Below, in pieces: positions 6,581 through 12,268 of a stretch of DNA of 12,268 nt. This DNA comes from Clostridiales bacterium (lineage in GTDB: Bacteria > Bacillota > Clostridia > Oscillospirales > QAMX01), in assembly GCA_016285815.1 (NCBI GenBank), contig JAEERN010000021.1:1-12268 (forward strand), in the 5' to 3' direction. Every line of letters starts with the position of its first letter. The first letter of the stretch is position 1. The notes below the pieces were generated by a model, which did not search any database, had not been told where the DNA came from, and saw nothing but the letters and a program-made list of their open reading frames with translations. A program made the position numbers and the translations under genes.

Positions 6581-9500
6581 AGGGCGCGGGCCGCCTTGAA
6601 CGGGTCGACGGCGCCGGTGCGCACCGGCAGGATGCGGAAGCCGAAGGAGAGGGTCTTCTCGTCCAGCAGATGCTCCGGATCCCGGGCCGCGCGGCGGCCG
6701 TCCGGGGCGAGCGCGGTATAGCGGTAGTCCAGGCTGACCACCGTCTCGGCCAGCGGCGTCAGCTGCCAGTCGCAGGGGGTGGTCTCGATCTGTTTGTCGT
6801 CGAAGTGGATCGCCTTGAAGCAGAGACGGCCGTTTTCGCCCCGCGGGGCGAAGAGCAGGCCGTGGCCCGTCTCGTCGGCCACCGTGGCCCACAGCGTGCC
6901 GTAGTGGGACGAGCACTCCTGCGGCATGACGTAGTGCTCCCACTGGTCGGTGACGGTGGAGACGTACCGCCCCACCTTGGAGGAGCGATCCCGGTCCACA
7001 TAGGCCTCGAAGGGGCCGTGGCCGTAGTATTCCACGAACTCGTTCCCGGCGGGCATCCGGAAGGTCAGGCCCGCCTTGGGCAGGCGGGGCACCACGTCGC
7101 GCCAGGTCCCGCGGAAGGAGAAGTCCGCCGCGCCGCAGGGCAGGAAGTCCCAGCAGGCCGTGCCGCGCAGCAGCGTCGGCGCGGAGGGAGCGCCGAAGCC
7201 GATCTCGGCGGAGATGCGGAGGGCGCCGGTCTCGGTGAAGTCCGTCGAGACGGAGAAGGTCTTCTGGTAGGCCGCGTTCAGGCGCAGGTGGGTGGTCCAG
7301 AAGGGCCGCTGGTCGGAGAGGGTGCGCGGGTGCCAGACGTTGAGCGAGACGGGCGAGGCCAGCATCTCTTTCCCGCCGGAGACGATGGAGCAGAGCCGCC
7401 CGTAGGCCTTGTCGTAGGTGTACACCGTGTCGCCGGAGAAGACGCGGACCGTGCGCTCGTCTTCGGTCATGACCGGGTCGGCGCGGCCGCTGAGGATCAC
7501 GGGCAGCGGCGCGGTCTTGAGGCGGAACTGGTCGAAGCCCAGCTCAAAGCCGGCGGGGACCAGCGGCGAGGCGGTCCGGGTCACGAAGGACAGGGTCAGG
7601 AACGCGTCGCCGTGGGCGGCGGCGGGATCGAACAGCGCATAGACGCGGCTCTCGCCCGGGGCGACGTCCAGCGGCTCGAGGCCCTGGGCCTCGACGCGCC
7701 CGTCGCACTCCAGCGTCCAGCGCAGGGCGAGGTCGTCCAGCGGGACGAACTTCCGCTTGCTGGTCACCGTGACCTTGCCGTCGGCATAGGCCGACGTCCA
7801 CGGCTGGTAGACCTTTTTCATGTCGTAATAGCCCGGCCGCGGGCGGCGGTCCGGGTGGACCAGACCGTCCACGCAGCAGACGCCGTCGTGGGGGACGGGA
7901 TCGTAATACCCGCCGTAGGTGAAGCGGCCGCCGCCGATGTCCACGGCGTGGTCCGTCAGCTCCCAGATGTGGGCGCCGAAGAACCCGTCGTACTTTTCCA
8001 CCAGCTCCCAGTGCTCGAACACGTGGCCCGTGGACATGGAGTCCACGTATTCGCAGAGGAAGAAGGGCTTGTCGGACAGGTGCTCGCCGAAGTATTTTTC
8101 GATATAGTCGTACGAGGCGTACATGCGGCTCTCCACGTCGGAGACGTCGTCGAAGGCCTCGCCGCGGGGCTTGTGCTTGAATTCCAGATAGGCGTTTTCA
8201 TAGTGGATCAGCGCGTCGGGCATGCGGTCCTTGATATAGCGGCGCATGGCCCGGTGGTTGTTGCCGATGCCGGACTCGTTGCCCAGCGACCACATGACCA
8301 CACAGCCGCGGTTCTTGTCCCGCTCGAACAGGCGGGCGGCGCGGTCCACGTAGGACGCCTCCCAGTCCGGGTTGTCGGACATGGCGCCGGACCACCGGTC
8401 GAAGTTCCACGCGCCCTGATAGGCGTCTCCCCGGTATTCGAACCCGGCGCCGTGGGTCTCGAGGTCGGCCTCGTCCACCAGCATGAAGCCGTATTCCTCG
8501 CACCATTCCACAAAGCGCGGGTCGTTGGGGTAGTGCGAGGTGCGGATGGCGTTGCAGTTGGCCTGCTTCAAAAGGGCCAGATCGCGCAGCATGTGCTCCG
8601 GCGGCGTGGCGTATCCCAGCGTGGGGTGGCTGTCGTGGCGGTTGATGCCGCGCAGCTTGACCTTTTTGCCGTTGATCAGCACCACGCCCTTGACGATCTC
8701 AATGCGCCGCAGGGCCAGCCGCTGGCAGATGTGCTCGCCGTTGGCCTCCAGCCAAAGAGTATAGCGGGCGGGCGCCTCGTCGTTCCAGAGGACCGGAGCG
8801 GGGACCCGGACCGAAAAGCTTTCGTCCTCCGTCTCGCCCCCGGCCAGGTGCGCGCCGTCCGGCGCGGTCAGCTCCCAGCGGACGGGGAACGCCCCGCGGC
8901 GGTCCAGCTCGACGGTGAGCCCGGCCTCGGACAGGTCCGGCGCCACGCTCTGGCGAACGTAAAAGTCGCGCAGGTTCTCCTGCGGCCGGGCCAGCAGATA
9001 GACCTCGCGGAAGATGCCGGACAGGCGGAAGAAGTCCTGGTCCTCGAGATACGTCCCGTCGCACCATTTGACGACGAGGACGGTCAGCAGGTTCTCGCCC
9101 CCGCGGACGAAGGGGGTCACGTCGAACTCGCCGGTGGAGTGGCTGACCTGGCTGTAGCCGACGAAGCTGCCGTTGAGCCAGACGTAATAGGCCGAAGAGA
9201 CGCCCTCGAAGTTCAGATAGAACCGCTCGCCCTCGGGCAGCAGGAAACGGCGGGCATAGAGGCCGCAGGGGTTCTCGTCCGCTACGTTCGGCGGGTCGAA
9301 ATGGAAGGGGTATTCCTGGTTGATGTACTGGGGGCGGTCGTAGTCCCGGTCGACGTAGTTCTGCCAGCAGGACGGAACGGCGATCCGGTCGTGGGCCGCG
9401 CCGTCCAGCCCGGCCTCGCACAGATGCTGGTCCACGTCCTCGTAAGAGCCGTACCAGAGGAAGTCCCACTCGCCGCACAGGTTCAGCAGGGTCGCGGCGG

Positions 9501-9615
9501 CGTCCCGCGGTCCGGCGGCCGCGGCCCGGGTGGGGGCGGGGATGAAATAAGAGCGGGGCGCCTCGGCGCCGACGTGAAGATGCTCGAGAGATTTGTGGTA
9601 GGCGGGGATGTTCAT
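6577..9615 (-). CDS. Glycoside hydrolase family 2, LacZ-type beta-galactosidase-like enzyme
   Basis: A 1012-residue five-domain LacZ-type protein: jelly-roll sugar-binding domain (about 45-210), Ig-like domain (215-305), TIM barrel (306-610), second Ig-like domain (about 610-690) and Bgal small-chain domain (about 715-1000). No signal peptide, so intracellular. The acid/base is E447 in WSLGNES, and the nucleophile is E522 in FFLCEYVD. LEDQDFFRLSGIFREV (190-205), HYPNDP (361-366) and ETHG (386-389) are also family landmarks. Compared with E. coli LacZ, the residues matching His540 and Asn604 appear as D525 and D583, and the WDWVDQ strand is W551-ELTDH, so the galactose O6 pocket differs and the natural substrate may not be lactose. 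ATG 9615 follows AAAGGAGG by 11 nt; an upstream in-frame ATG would overlap the promoter. First gene of the operon with the acetyltransferase and polyferredoxin. Confidence 0.93.
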   Translation of the reverse strand: MNIPAYHKSLEHLHVGAEAPRSYFIPAPTRAAAAGPRDAAATLLNLCGEWDFLWYGSYEDVDQHLCEAGLDGAAHDRIAVPSCWQNYVDRDYDRPQYINQEYPFHFDPPNVADENPCGLYARRFLLPEGERFYLNFEGVSSAYYVWLNGSFVGYSQVSHSTGEFDVTPFVRGGENLLTVLVVKWCDGTYLEDQDFFRLSGIFREVYLLARPQENLRDFYVRQSVAPDLSEAGLTVELDRRGAFPVRWELTAPDGAHLAGGETEDESFSVRVPAPVLWNDEAPARYTLWLEANGEHICQRLALRRIEIVKGVVLINGKKVKLRGINRHDSHPTLGYATPPEHMLRDLALLKQANCNAIRTSHYPNDPRFVEWCEEYGFMLVDEADLETHGAGFEYRGDAYQGAWNFDRWSGAMSDNPDWEASYVDRAARLFERDKNRGCVVMWSLGNESGIGNNHRAMRRYIKDRMPDALIHYENAYLEFKHKPRGEAFDDVSDVESRMYASYDYIEKYFGEHLSDKPFFLCEYVDSMSTGHVFEHWELVEKYDGFFGAHIWELTDHAVDIGGGRFTYGGYYDPVPHDGVCCVDGLVHPDRRPRPGYYDMKKVYQPWTSAYADGKVTVTSKRKFVPLDDLALRWTLECDGRVEAQGLEPLDVAPGESRVYALFDPAAAHGDAFLTLSFVTRTASPLVPAGFELGFDQFRLKTAPLPVILSGRADPVMTEDERTVRVFSGDTVYTYDKAYGRLCSIVSGGKEMLASPVSLNVWHPRTLSDQRPFWTTHLRLNAAYQKTFSVSTDFTETGALRISAEIGFGAPSAPTLLRGTACWDFLPCGAADFSFRGTWRDVVPRLPKAGLTFRMPAGNEFVEYYGHGPFEAYVDRDRSSKVGRYVSTVTDQWEHYVMPQECSSHYGTLWATVADETGHGLLFAPRGENGRLCFKAIHFDDKQIETTPCDWQLTPLAETVVSLDYRYTALAPDGRRAARDPEHLLDEKTLSFGFRILPVRTGAVDPFKAARAL

Positions 9616-9657
9616 ACCGCAGAGGTCCTCCTTTGAAAGCTGAATCGTTCTCTTCCC

Positions 9658-9686
9658 AGTATACCATCCCAAAGCCCGGATGTCAA
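9658..9686 (-). promoter_or_regulatory. Promoter of the GH2-acetyltransferase-polyferredoxin operon
   Basis: Read leftward: TTGACA (9681-9686), a 17-bp spacer and TATACT (9658-9663) with an extended -10 TGG. The predicted start near 9651 leaves a short leader of about 36 nt with the strong AAAGGAGG site. Confidence 0.85.
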
Positions 9687-9692
9687 TCAAAA

Positions 9693-9732
9693 CCGGGCCG
9701 TCCGCGTTCCCGCCGGTTGACAGACGGCCCGG
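9693..9732. repeat. Perfect 10-bp inverted repeat in the divergent GH2/guaA promoter region
   Basis: CCGGGCCGTC (9693-9702) and GACGGCCCGG (9723-9732) are exact reverse complements separated by 20 bp, centre to centre 30 bp, about three helical turns. The right arm fills the start of the guaA promoter spacer directly after its -35 box; the left arm lies just upstream of the GH2 operon -35 box. It is positioned to be an operator for one or both promoters. Confidence 0.6.
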
Positions 9733-9746
9733 CGCGGTGCTATAAT
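9717..9746 (+). promoter_or_regulatory. Promoter of guaA
   Basis: TTGACA (9717-9722), an 18-bp spacer and TATAAT (9741-9746) with the extended -10 TGC. The leader from about 9753 is some 50 nt long. It holds a small CGGGC/GCCCG hairpin (9762-9783) before the AGGACAGGG ribosome site. It is too short for a purine riboswitch. Confidence 0.87.
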
Positions 9747-9803
9747 GAAAGCAAATTTTTTCGGGCGGTCTCCCTCCGGCCCGAGGAGCAGGACAGGGCG
9801 AAC

Positions 9804-11330
9804 ATGGACTATTCCAAGATCATCATCCTCGATTTCGGCGGCCAGTACAAAGAACTGATCGCCCGCCGCGTCCGCGAGTGCGGCGTCTATTCCGAGATCC
9901 TGCCGCACACGGTCTCCGCCGCGGAGATCGCGGCGGAGGCGCCGGCGGGGCTCATCTTCACCGGCGGCCCCAACAGCGTGAACGCGCCGGACGCGCCGAC
10001 CTGCGATCCCGCGGTGCTGAAGCTGGGGATCCCGATCCTCGGCATCTGTTACGGGATGCAGCTGCTGTGCCGTCTCGCCGGCGGCGAGGTGGAGCGCGCG
10101 CCCAAAAGCGAATACGGGCGGATCCGGGCCGAGACGGACCCGGAGAGCGCGCTGTTCCGGGGGCTCGAGCCGCGGCAGACCGTGCTGATGAGCCACACCG
10201 ACCGCGCGGCGCGGCTGCCCGAGGGGGCCCGCGTCACGGCGCGCACGGCCCACTGTCCCGCCGCGGCCTTCGAGCGGGAAGCGGACCGGCTGTACGGGGT
10301 CCAGTTCCACCCGGAGGTGGAGCTTTCGCACCACGGCACGGAGATGCTCAAAAACTTCCTGTTCGGCGTCTGCGGCGCGAAGACGGGGTATTCCGTGGAC
10401 GACTATATGCGCGCCCGGATCGAAGAGATCCGCGCGCGCGTCGGGGACAAGCGCGTGCTGCTGGGGCTGTCCGGCGGCGTGGACAGTTCGGTCTGCGCGG
10501 CCCTGCTGTCTCGGGCGATCCCGGGGCGGCTGACCTGCATCTGCATCGACCACGGGTTCATGCGCAAGGACGAGATCCGGGACATCCGCGAGGCCTTTGC
10601 GGACAGCGATCTGGATCTGGTCTGTGTGGACGCGTCCCGGCGGTTCCTGGACAAGCTGCGCGGCGTCACCGATCCGGAGCGCAAGCGCAAGCTCATCGGC
10701 GAAGAGTTCGCCCGCGCCTTCGAGGACGAGGCCCGGGCCCACGGCCGGCCGGAATTCCTGGCCCAGGGGACCATCTACCCCGACGTGGTGGAATCCGGCA
10801 AAAACAAGTCCGCGGTCATCAAGAGCCACCACAACGTGGGCGGTCTGCCGGAAAAGCTGGGCTTCGAGGGCGTGATCGAGCCGCTGTCCGGCCTGTTCAA
10901 GGACGAGGTGCGCCGGCTGGGGCGGCTGTTGGGGCTGCCGGACAAGCTGGTGGACCGCCAGCCCTTCCCGGGGCCGGGACTCGCCATCCGGATCCTGGGC
11001 GAGGTCACCGAAGAAAAGCTGGCCATACTGCGCGAGGCCGACGCCATCCTGCGGGAGGAGATCGGGCGGTCCTCGGTCAGGGCCGACCAGTTCTTCGCCG
11101 TGCTGACGGATTCGCGCAGCGTCGGCGTCATGGGGGATTTCCGGACCTACGACTACGTGCTGGCCCTGCGGGCGGTGACGACCACGGACTTCATGACCTG
11201 TGAGTACGCGCGCCTGCCGCACCGGCTGCTGGCAAAGATCTCGGCCCGCATCACCAACGAGGTCAGGGGCGTGAACCGCGTGGTGTACGACATCACGTCC
11301 AAACCGCCGGCGACCATCGAATGGGAATAA
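9804..11330 (+). CDS. guaA: GMP synthase (glutamine-hydrolysing)
   Basis: A 508-residue cytoplasmic enzyme that aminates XMP to GMP using glutamine and ATP, the last step of de novo guanine nucleotide synthesis. The class I glutamine amidotransferase domain (about 1-190) shows the nucleophile C82 in GICYGMQ and the H169/E171 pair in FHPEVE. The ATP pyrophosphatase domain carries the PP-loop SGGVDSS (223-229). The C-terminal dimerisation domain ends with the invariant-looking KPPATIEWE. ATG 9804 follows AGGACAGGG and starts directly at the amidotransferase strand. Small departures from the most common sequence (FGGQYKEL, MSHTD) look harmless. It is transcribed alone, divergent from the GH2 operon. 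The coding sequence is intact up to the point where base composition changes, as expected if an element has integrated at its 3' end and restored the last codons. Confidence 0.98.
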   Translation: MDYSKIIILDFGGQYKELIARRVRECGVYSEILPHTVSAAEIAAEAPAGLIFTGGPNSVNAPDAPTCDPAVLKLGIPILGICYGMQLLCRLAGGEVERAPKSEYGRIRAETDPESALFRGLEPRQTVLMSHTDRAARLPEGARVTARTAHCPAAAFEREADRLYGVQFHPEVELSHHGTEMLKNFLFGVCGAKTGYSVDDYMRARIEEIRARVGDKRVLLGLSGGVDSSVCAALLSRAIPGRLTCICIDHGFMRKDEIRDIREAFADSDLDLVCVDASRRFLDKLRGVTDPERKRKLIGEEFARAFEDEARAHGRPEFLAQGTIYPDVVESGKNKSAVIKSHHNVGGLPEKLGFEGVIEPLSGLFKDEVRRLGRLLGLPDKLVDRQPFPGPGLAIRILGEVTEEKLAILREADAILREEIGRSSVRADQFFAVLTDSRSVGVMGDFRTYDYVLALRAVTTTDFMTCEYARLPHRLLAKISARITNEVRGVNRVVYDITSKPPATIEWE

Positions 11331-11393
11331 GACACAAAACGCTGCAAACCCGCATAAATACTGGGTTTTTGAGGCTTCAAGCAGCCTTGTGAC
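11331..11393. repeat. Nested inverted repeats forming a possible three-way junction
   Basis: Stem 1 pairs GCTGC (11341-11345) with GCAGC (11381-11385). It encloses, with no unpaired base at the junction, stem 2 AAACCC/GGGTTT (11346-11351 and 11363-11368) and stem 3 TTGA/TCAA (11369-11372 and 11377-11380). Outside, CACAA (11333-11337) pairs with TTGTG (11387-11391). It begins immediately after the guaA stop. The stem 2 hairpin followed by T residues may serve as the guaA terminator; the whole may be part of an attachment site. Confidence 0.55.
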
Positions 11394-11407
11394 AACGTTT
11401 TGACAAC
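11387..11407 (+). repeat. Tandem TGACAAC direct repeats with 11-bp period
   Basis: TT-G-TGACAAC (11387-11396) and TT-T-TGACAAC (11398-11407) are repeated in tandem exactly 11 bp apart, so both face the same side of the helix. The position, some 60-75 bp inside the presumed guaA crossover site, fits integrase arm-type sites. This is inferred from layout only. Confidence 0.45.
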
Positions 11408-11430
11408 ACTTTAAGCATTACTCATAAATA

Positions 11431-11470
11431 AAGAGCTAACTGATTTTTGTTGGATCAGTTAGCTCTTTTT
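11431..11470. terminator. Strong bidirectional terminator of the repressor gene
   Basis: AAGAGCTAACTGAT (11431-11444) and ATCAGTTAGCTCTT (11454-11467) form a perfect 14-bp stem with a 9-base loop. T residues follow on the plus strand, and TTTATTT follows when read leftward. It ends the repressor transcript (stop 11502-11504) and would also block readthrough from guaA into the element. Confidence 0.9.
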
Positions 11471-11501
11471 CTTTTGTCTGGAAAGGAAGTGGATAAAGAT
11501 G

Positions 11502-12029
11502 TCAATCCTTCAGTTTCTTCTTGAATGCCTTGACCATAGCGTCGCTCAGCTCCTGAGAAGGTACTTTTGCGGCGATCTGTGTGGCATCGTACTCGGGGTA
11601 ATAATAGCGCCATTTGTCGTATTCATCTTTGCTGATCTCTCCGGTACGGTATTTTTCCGCAACAGGAGCCCAGGCATAGACCATCTCAGAAATACGGGCA
11701 GCGTCCTTTCCTTTCCGTGGGTCAATATGAAAAACAACCTCTCCGTCCCTTGTTTCGATGGTCAGACCGTAACGATCCTCCAGAGAAAACAGGGTGTGCA
11801 TCAAGCCAAGATAACTGTCCGTATCAGGGATATTCAGCGCAAGCGGAGATACCTCCAGCGCATTTGCAAAGGCTTTCGTCAGCTCCTCCTTCGGTGTGCG
11901 TGTGCCAGCCTCATACTGCGCCATGCGGATATCGGCGGTCTTCTCCGGAAAGCCGACCAAAGTACCGAGATATTTCTGTGTCATGCCCCGCAGGTTGCGG
12001 ATAAAGCGTATTCTTTCGCCAATTGCCAT
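11502..12029 (-). CDS. XRE/cI-like helix-turn-helix transcriptional repressor of the element
   Basis: A 175-residue protein with an N-terminal HTH_3/XRE DNA-binding domain (about residues 4-65): G15-M-T-Q-K-Y-L-G-T-L-V-G-F forms helices 1-2, and A32-D-I-R-M-A-Q-Y-E-A-G-T-R-T-P the recognition region. The remaining 110 residues are charged, with a lysine-rich C-terminal tail and aromatic YRTGEISKDEYDKWRYYYPEY (about 126-146). They match no domain that I recognise and probably serve oligomerisation or sensing. ATG 12029 follows AGGAGG (12038-12043) by 8 nt. A/T-rich codons contrast with every other gene here, indicating acquired DNA. Proteins like this commonly sit at the end of conjugative elements and phages in gut Clostridia, where they hold transfer or excision genes off. 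The three operator-like sites upstream suggest autoregulation and control of the divergent promoter. Confidence 0.85.
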   Translation of the reverse strand: MAIGERIRFIRNLRGMTQKYLGTLVGFPEKTADIRMAQYEAGTRTPKEELTKAFANALEVSPLALNIPDTDSYLGLMHTLFSLEDRYGLTIETRDGEVVFHIDPRKGKDAARISEMVYAWAPVAEKYRTGEISKDEYDKWRYYYPEYDATQIAAKVPSQELSDAMVKAFKKKLKD

Positions 12030-12061
12030 AGGAAAAACCTCCTATATATGTACTTACGTTC

Positions 12062-12090
12062 ATTATAACAAGGATGTTTAAGAATGTCAA
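12062..12090 (-). promoter_or_regulatory. Promoter of the XRE repressor gene
   Basis: Read leftward: perfect TTGACA (12085-12090), a 17-bp spacer and perfect TATAAT (12062-12067) with an extended -10 TGT. The leader is short and ends in AGGAGG. Operator-like site O3 (12065-12080) overlaps the -10 box and spacer, so the repressor may limit its own synthesis. Confidence 0.88.
12065..12080. promoter_or_regulatory. Operator-like site O3 over the repressor promoter
   Basis: ATAACAAGGATGTTTA aligns with O2 and O1 and shares AACA-N5-GTTTA. It is the least symmetric of the three, with a weaker left half, and covers the -10 and spacer of the leftward promoter. Confidence 0.45.
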
Positions 12091-12104
12091 GAATAACTTA
12101 AGCA

Positions 12105-12121
12105 AAAATATTTAATATTTT
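12105..12121. repeat. AT-rich perfect inverted repeat between the divergent promoters
   Basis: AAAATATT-T-AATATTTT is a perfect 8+1+8 palindrome lying just upstream of both -35 boxes. It could act as a shared UP element or bending site, or as a partner-protein site. AT-rich palindromes arise easily, so this is tentative. Confidence 0.4.
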
Positions 12122-12133
12122 CTCGAAAACCTC

Positions 12134-12162
12134 TTGACTTTAACAGATACGTTTAGTATAAT
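12134..12162 (+). promoter_or_regulatory. Rightward promoter into the element, divergent from the repressor
   Basis: TTGACT (12134-12139), a 17-bp spacer and perfect TATAAT (12157-12162). Its spacer is filled by operator O2, and O1 lies just past the start point, so it should be tightly repressed. It drives whatever genes lie beyond the right edge. Confidence 0.82.
12140..12155. promoter_or_regulatory. Operator-like site O2 in the spacer of the rightward promoter
   Basis: TTAACAGATACGTTTA has near-dyad half-sites TTAAC/GTTTA with a 6-bp centre, exactly between the -35 and -10 boxes. It shares AACA-N5-GTTTA with O1 and O3. Confidence 0.6.
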
Positions 12163-12172
12163 GAGCAGGAAC

Positions 12173-12188
12173 TAAACAATATCGTTTA
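12173..12188. promoter_or_regulatory. Operator-like site O1 downstream of the rightward promoter
   Basis: TAAACAATATCGTTTA has perfect half-sites TAAAC/GTTTA around a nearly palindromic 6-bp centre. Its centre is 33 bp, about three turns, from that of O2, a spacing that allows cooperative binding. Confidence 0.65.
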
Positions 12189-12201
12189 AGCTTCAACCGT
12201 C

Positions 12202-12268
12202 GTGTGTCACGGTAATGGCACATCCGCCCGGGCAAATCGGAAGGCGGCAAGAAAGTATTCCGACACTA
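12202..12268 (+). CDS. Possible start of the first rightward gene of the element (partial, uncertain)
   Basis: Downstream of the rightward promoter, a GTG at 12202 opens a frame to the window edge (22 codons, basic residues such as ANRKAARKY). An ATG at 12215 opens another frame (18 codons, beginning M-A-H-P-P). Neither has a clear ribosome site, and the window ends too soon to choose. The DNA here is again richer in G+C than the regulatory region. I do not recognise the product; it may equally be untranslated leader. Confidence 0.22.
   Translation, partial: MCHGNGTSARANRKAARKYSDT

Larger units (their letters stand above)
11312..12268. mobile_element. End of a putative integrative element inserted at the 3' end of guaA (continues past the window)
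   Basis: G+C content and codon use fall abruptly right after the guaA stop. The new segment holds nested inverted repeats, tandem direct repeats, a cI-like repressor and a divergent switch-type promoter region, a layout typical of one end of an ICE or prophage. The 3' end of guaA is a known insertion site for tyrosine-recombinase elements. The crossover core is presumed to lie in the last codons of guaA (about 11312-11330). No integrase, relaxase or second att site is visible here, so the element type and right border are undetermined. Confidence 0.6.

Noticed and set aside
6670..9636. A 988-codon open frame on the plus strand opposite the GH2 gene
   Set aside because: The GH2 protein matches its family over its full length. 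The opposite frame is a composition-driven shadow of repetitive V/G/A/D/R residues with no recognisable domain and no promoter.
9747..9803. Purine riboswitch before guaA
   Set aside because: The leader is only about 50 nt and contains one short hairpin; the three-stem aptamer with its conserved loops is not present.
11331..11430. Insertion sequence of IS200/IS605 type, because of hairpins near the boundary
   Set aside because: No Y1 transposase or TnpB is present, and the adjacent repressor with a divergent switch fits an ICE or prophage end better.
1..12268. CRISPR arrays, tRNA or rRNA genes, toxin-antitoxin pairs
   Set aside because: No regularly spaced repeats, no cloverleaf or rRNA signature, and no small paired reading frames with ribosome sites were seen on either strand.

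Overview
The window reads as chromosomal DNA of a G+C-rich Clostridia-type Firmicute, probably a gut anaerobe near Oscillospiraceae or Christensenellales; this placement is inferred from gene content and codon use, not proven. Promoters stand out as AT islands with near-consensus sigma-A boxes, mostly with extended -10 (TGn) elements. Genes are tightly packed and carry good Shine-Dalgarno sequences. From about 11331 to the end the composition drops sharply in G+C, marking a different kind of DNA.

Layout: (1) 1-75 is the 3' tail of an unidentified rightward gene, convergent with a Gfo/Idh/MocA oxidoreductase (152-1195, -) across a bidirectional terminator. (2) A MATE efflux transporter (1353-2735, -) lies upstream of the oxidoreductase, which has its own consensus promoter. 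(3) Divergent from the MATE gene is a 506-residue glycosidase-like beta-propeller protein (2943-4463, +), ending at a strong bidirectional terminator. (4) A leftward operon, read from 9615 down to 4534, encodes a LacZ-type GH2 enzyme, an Eis-like GNAT acetyltransferase (GTGA overlap with the GH2 stop) and a NapH-like membrane polyferredoxin. (5) guaA (9804-11330, +) is divergent from this operon; the shared promoter region carries a perfect 10-bp inverted repeat. (6) After the guaA stop, low-G+C DNA begins: a compact potential three-way-junction fold, tandem TGACAAC repeats, a strong bidirectional terminator, an XRE/cI-like repressor (11502-12029, -), and a divergent promoter pair with three related operator-like sites. 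This looks like one end of an integrative element inserted at the 3' end of guaA.

Genes 2-5 suggest uptake-independent glycan or glycoside processing (GH2, propeller glycosidase-like protein, sugar-type oxidoreductase) with drug or metabolite export and acetylation. Only the GH2-acetyltransferase-polyferredoxin unit is clearly one transcription unit. The most interesting parts are the guaA-linked element end with its repressor switch, the altered sugar pocket of the GH2 enzyme, and an 11-base motif shared by two promoter regions. No wholly new system can be demonstrated from this window alone; the body of the mobile element lies beyond its right edge.
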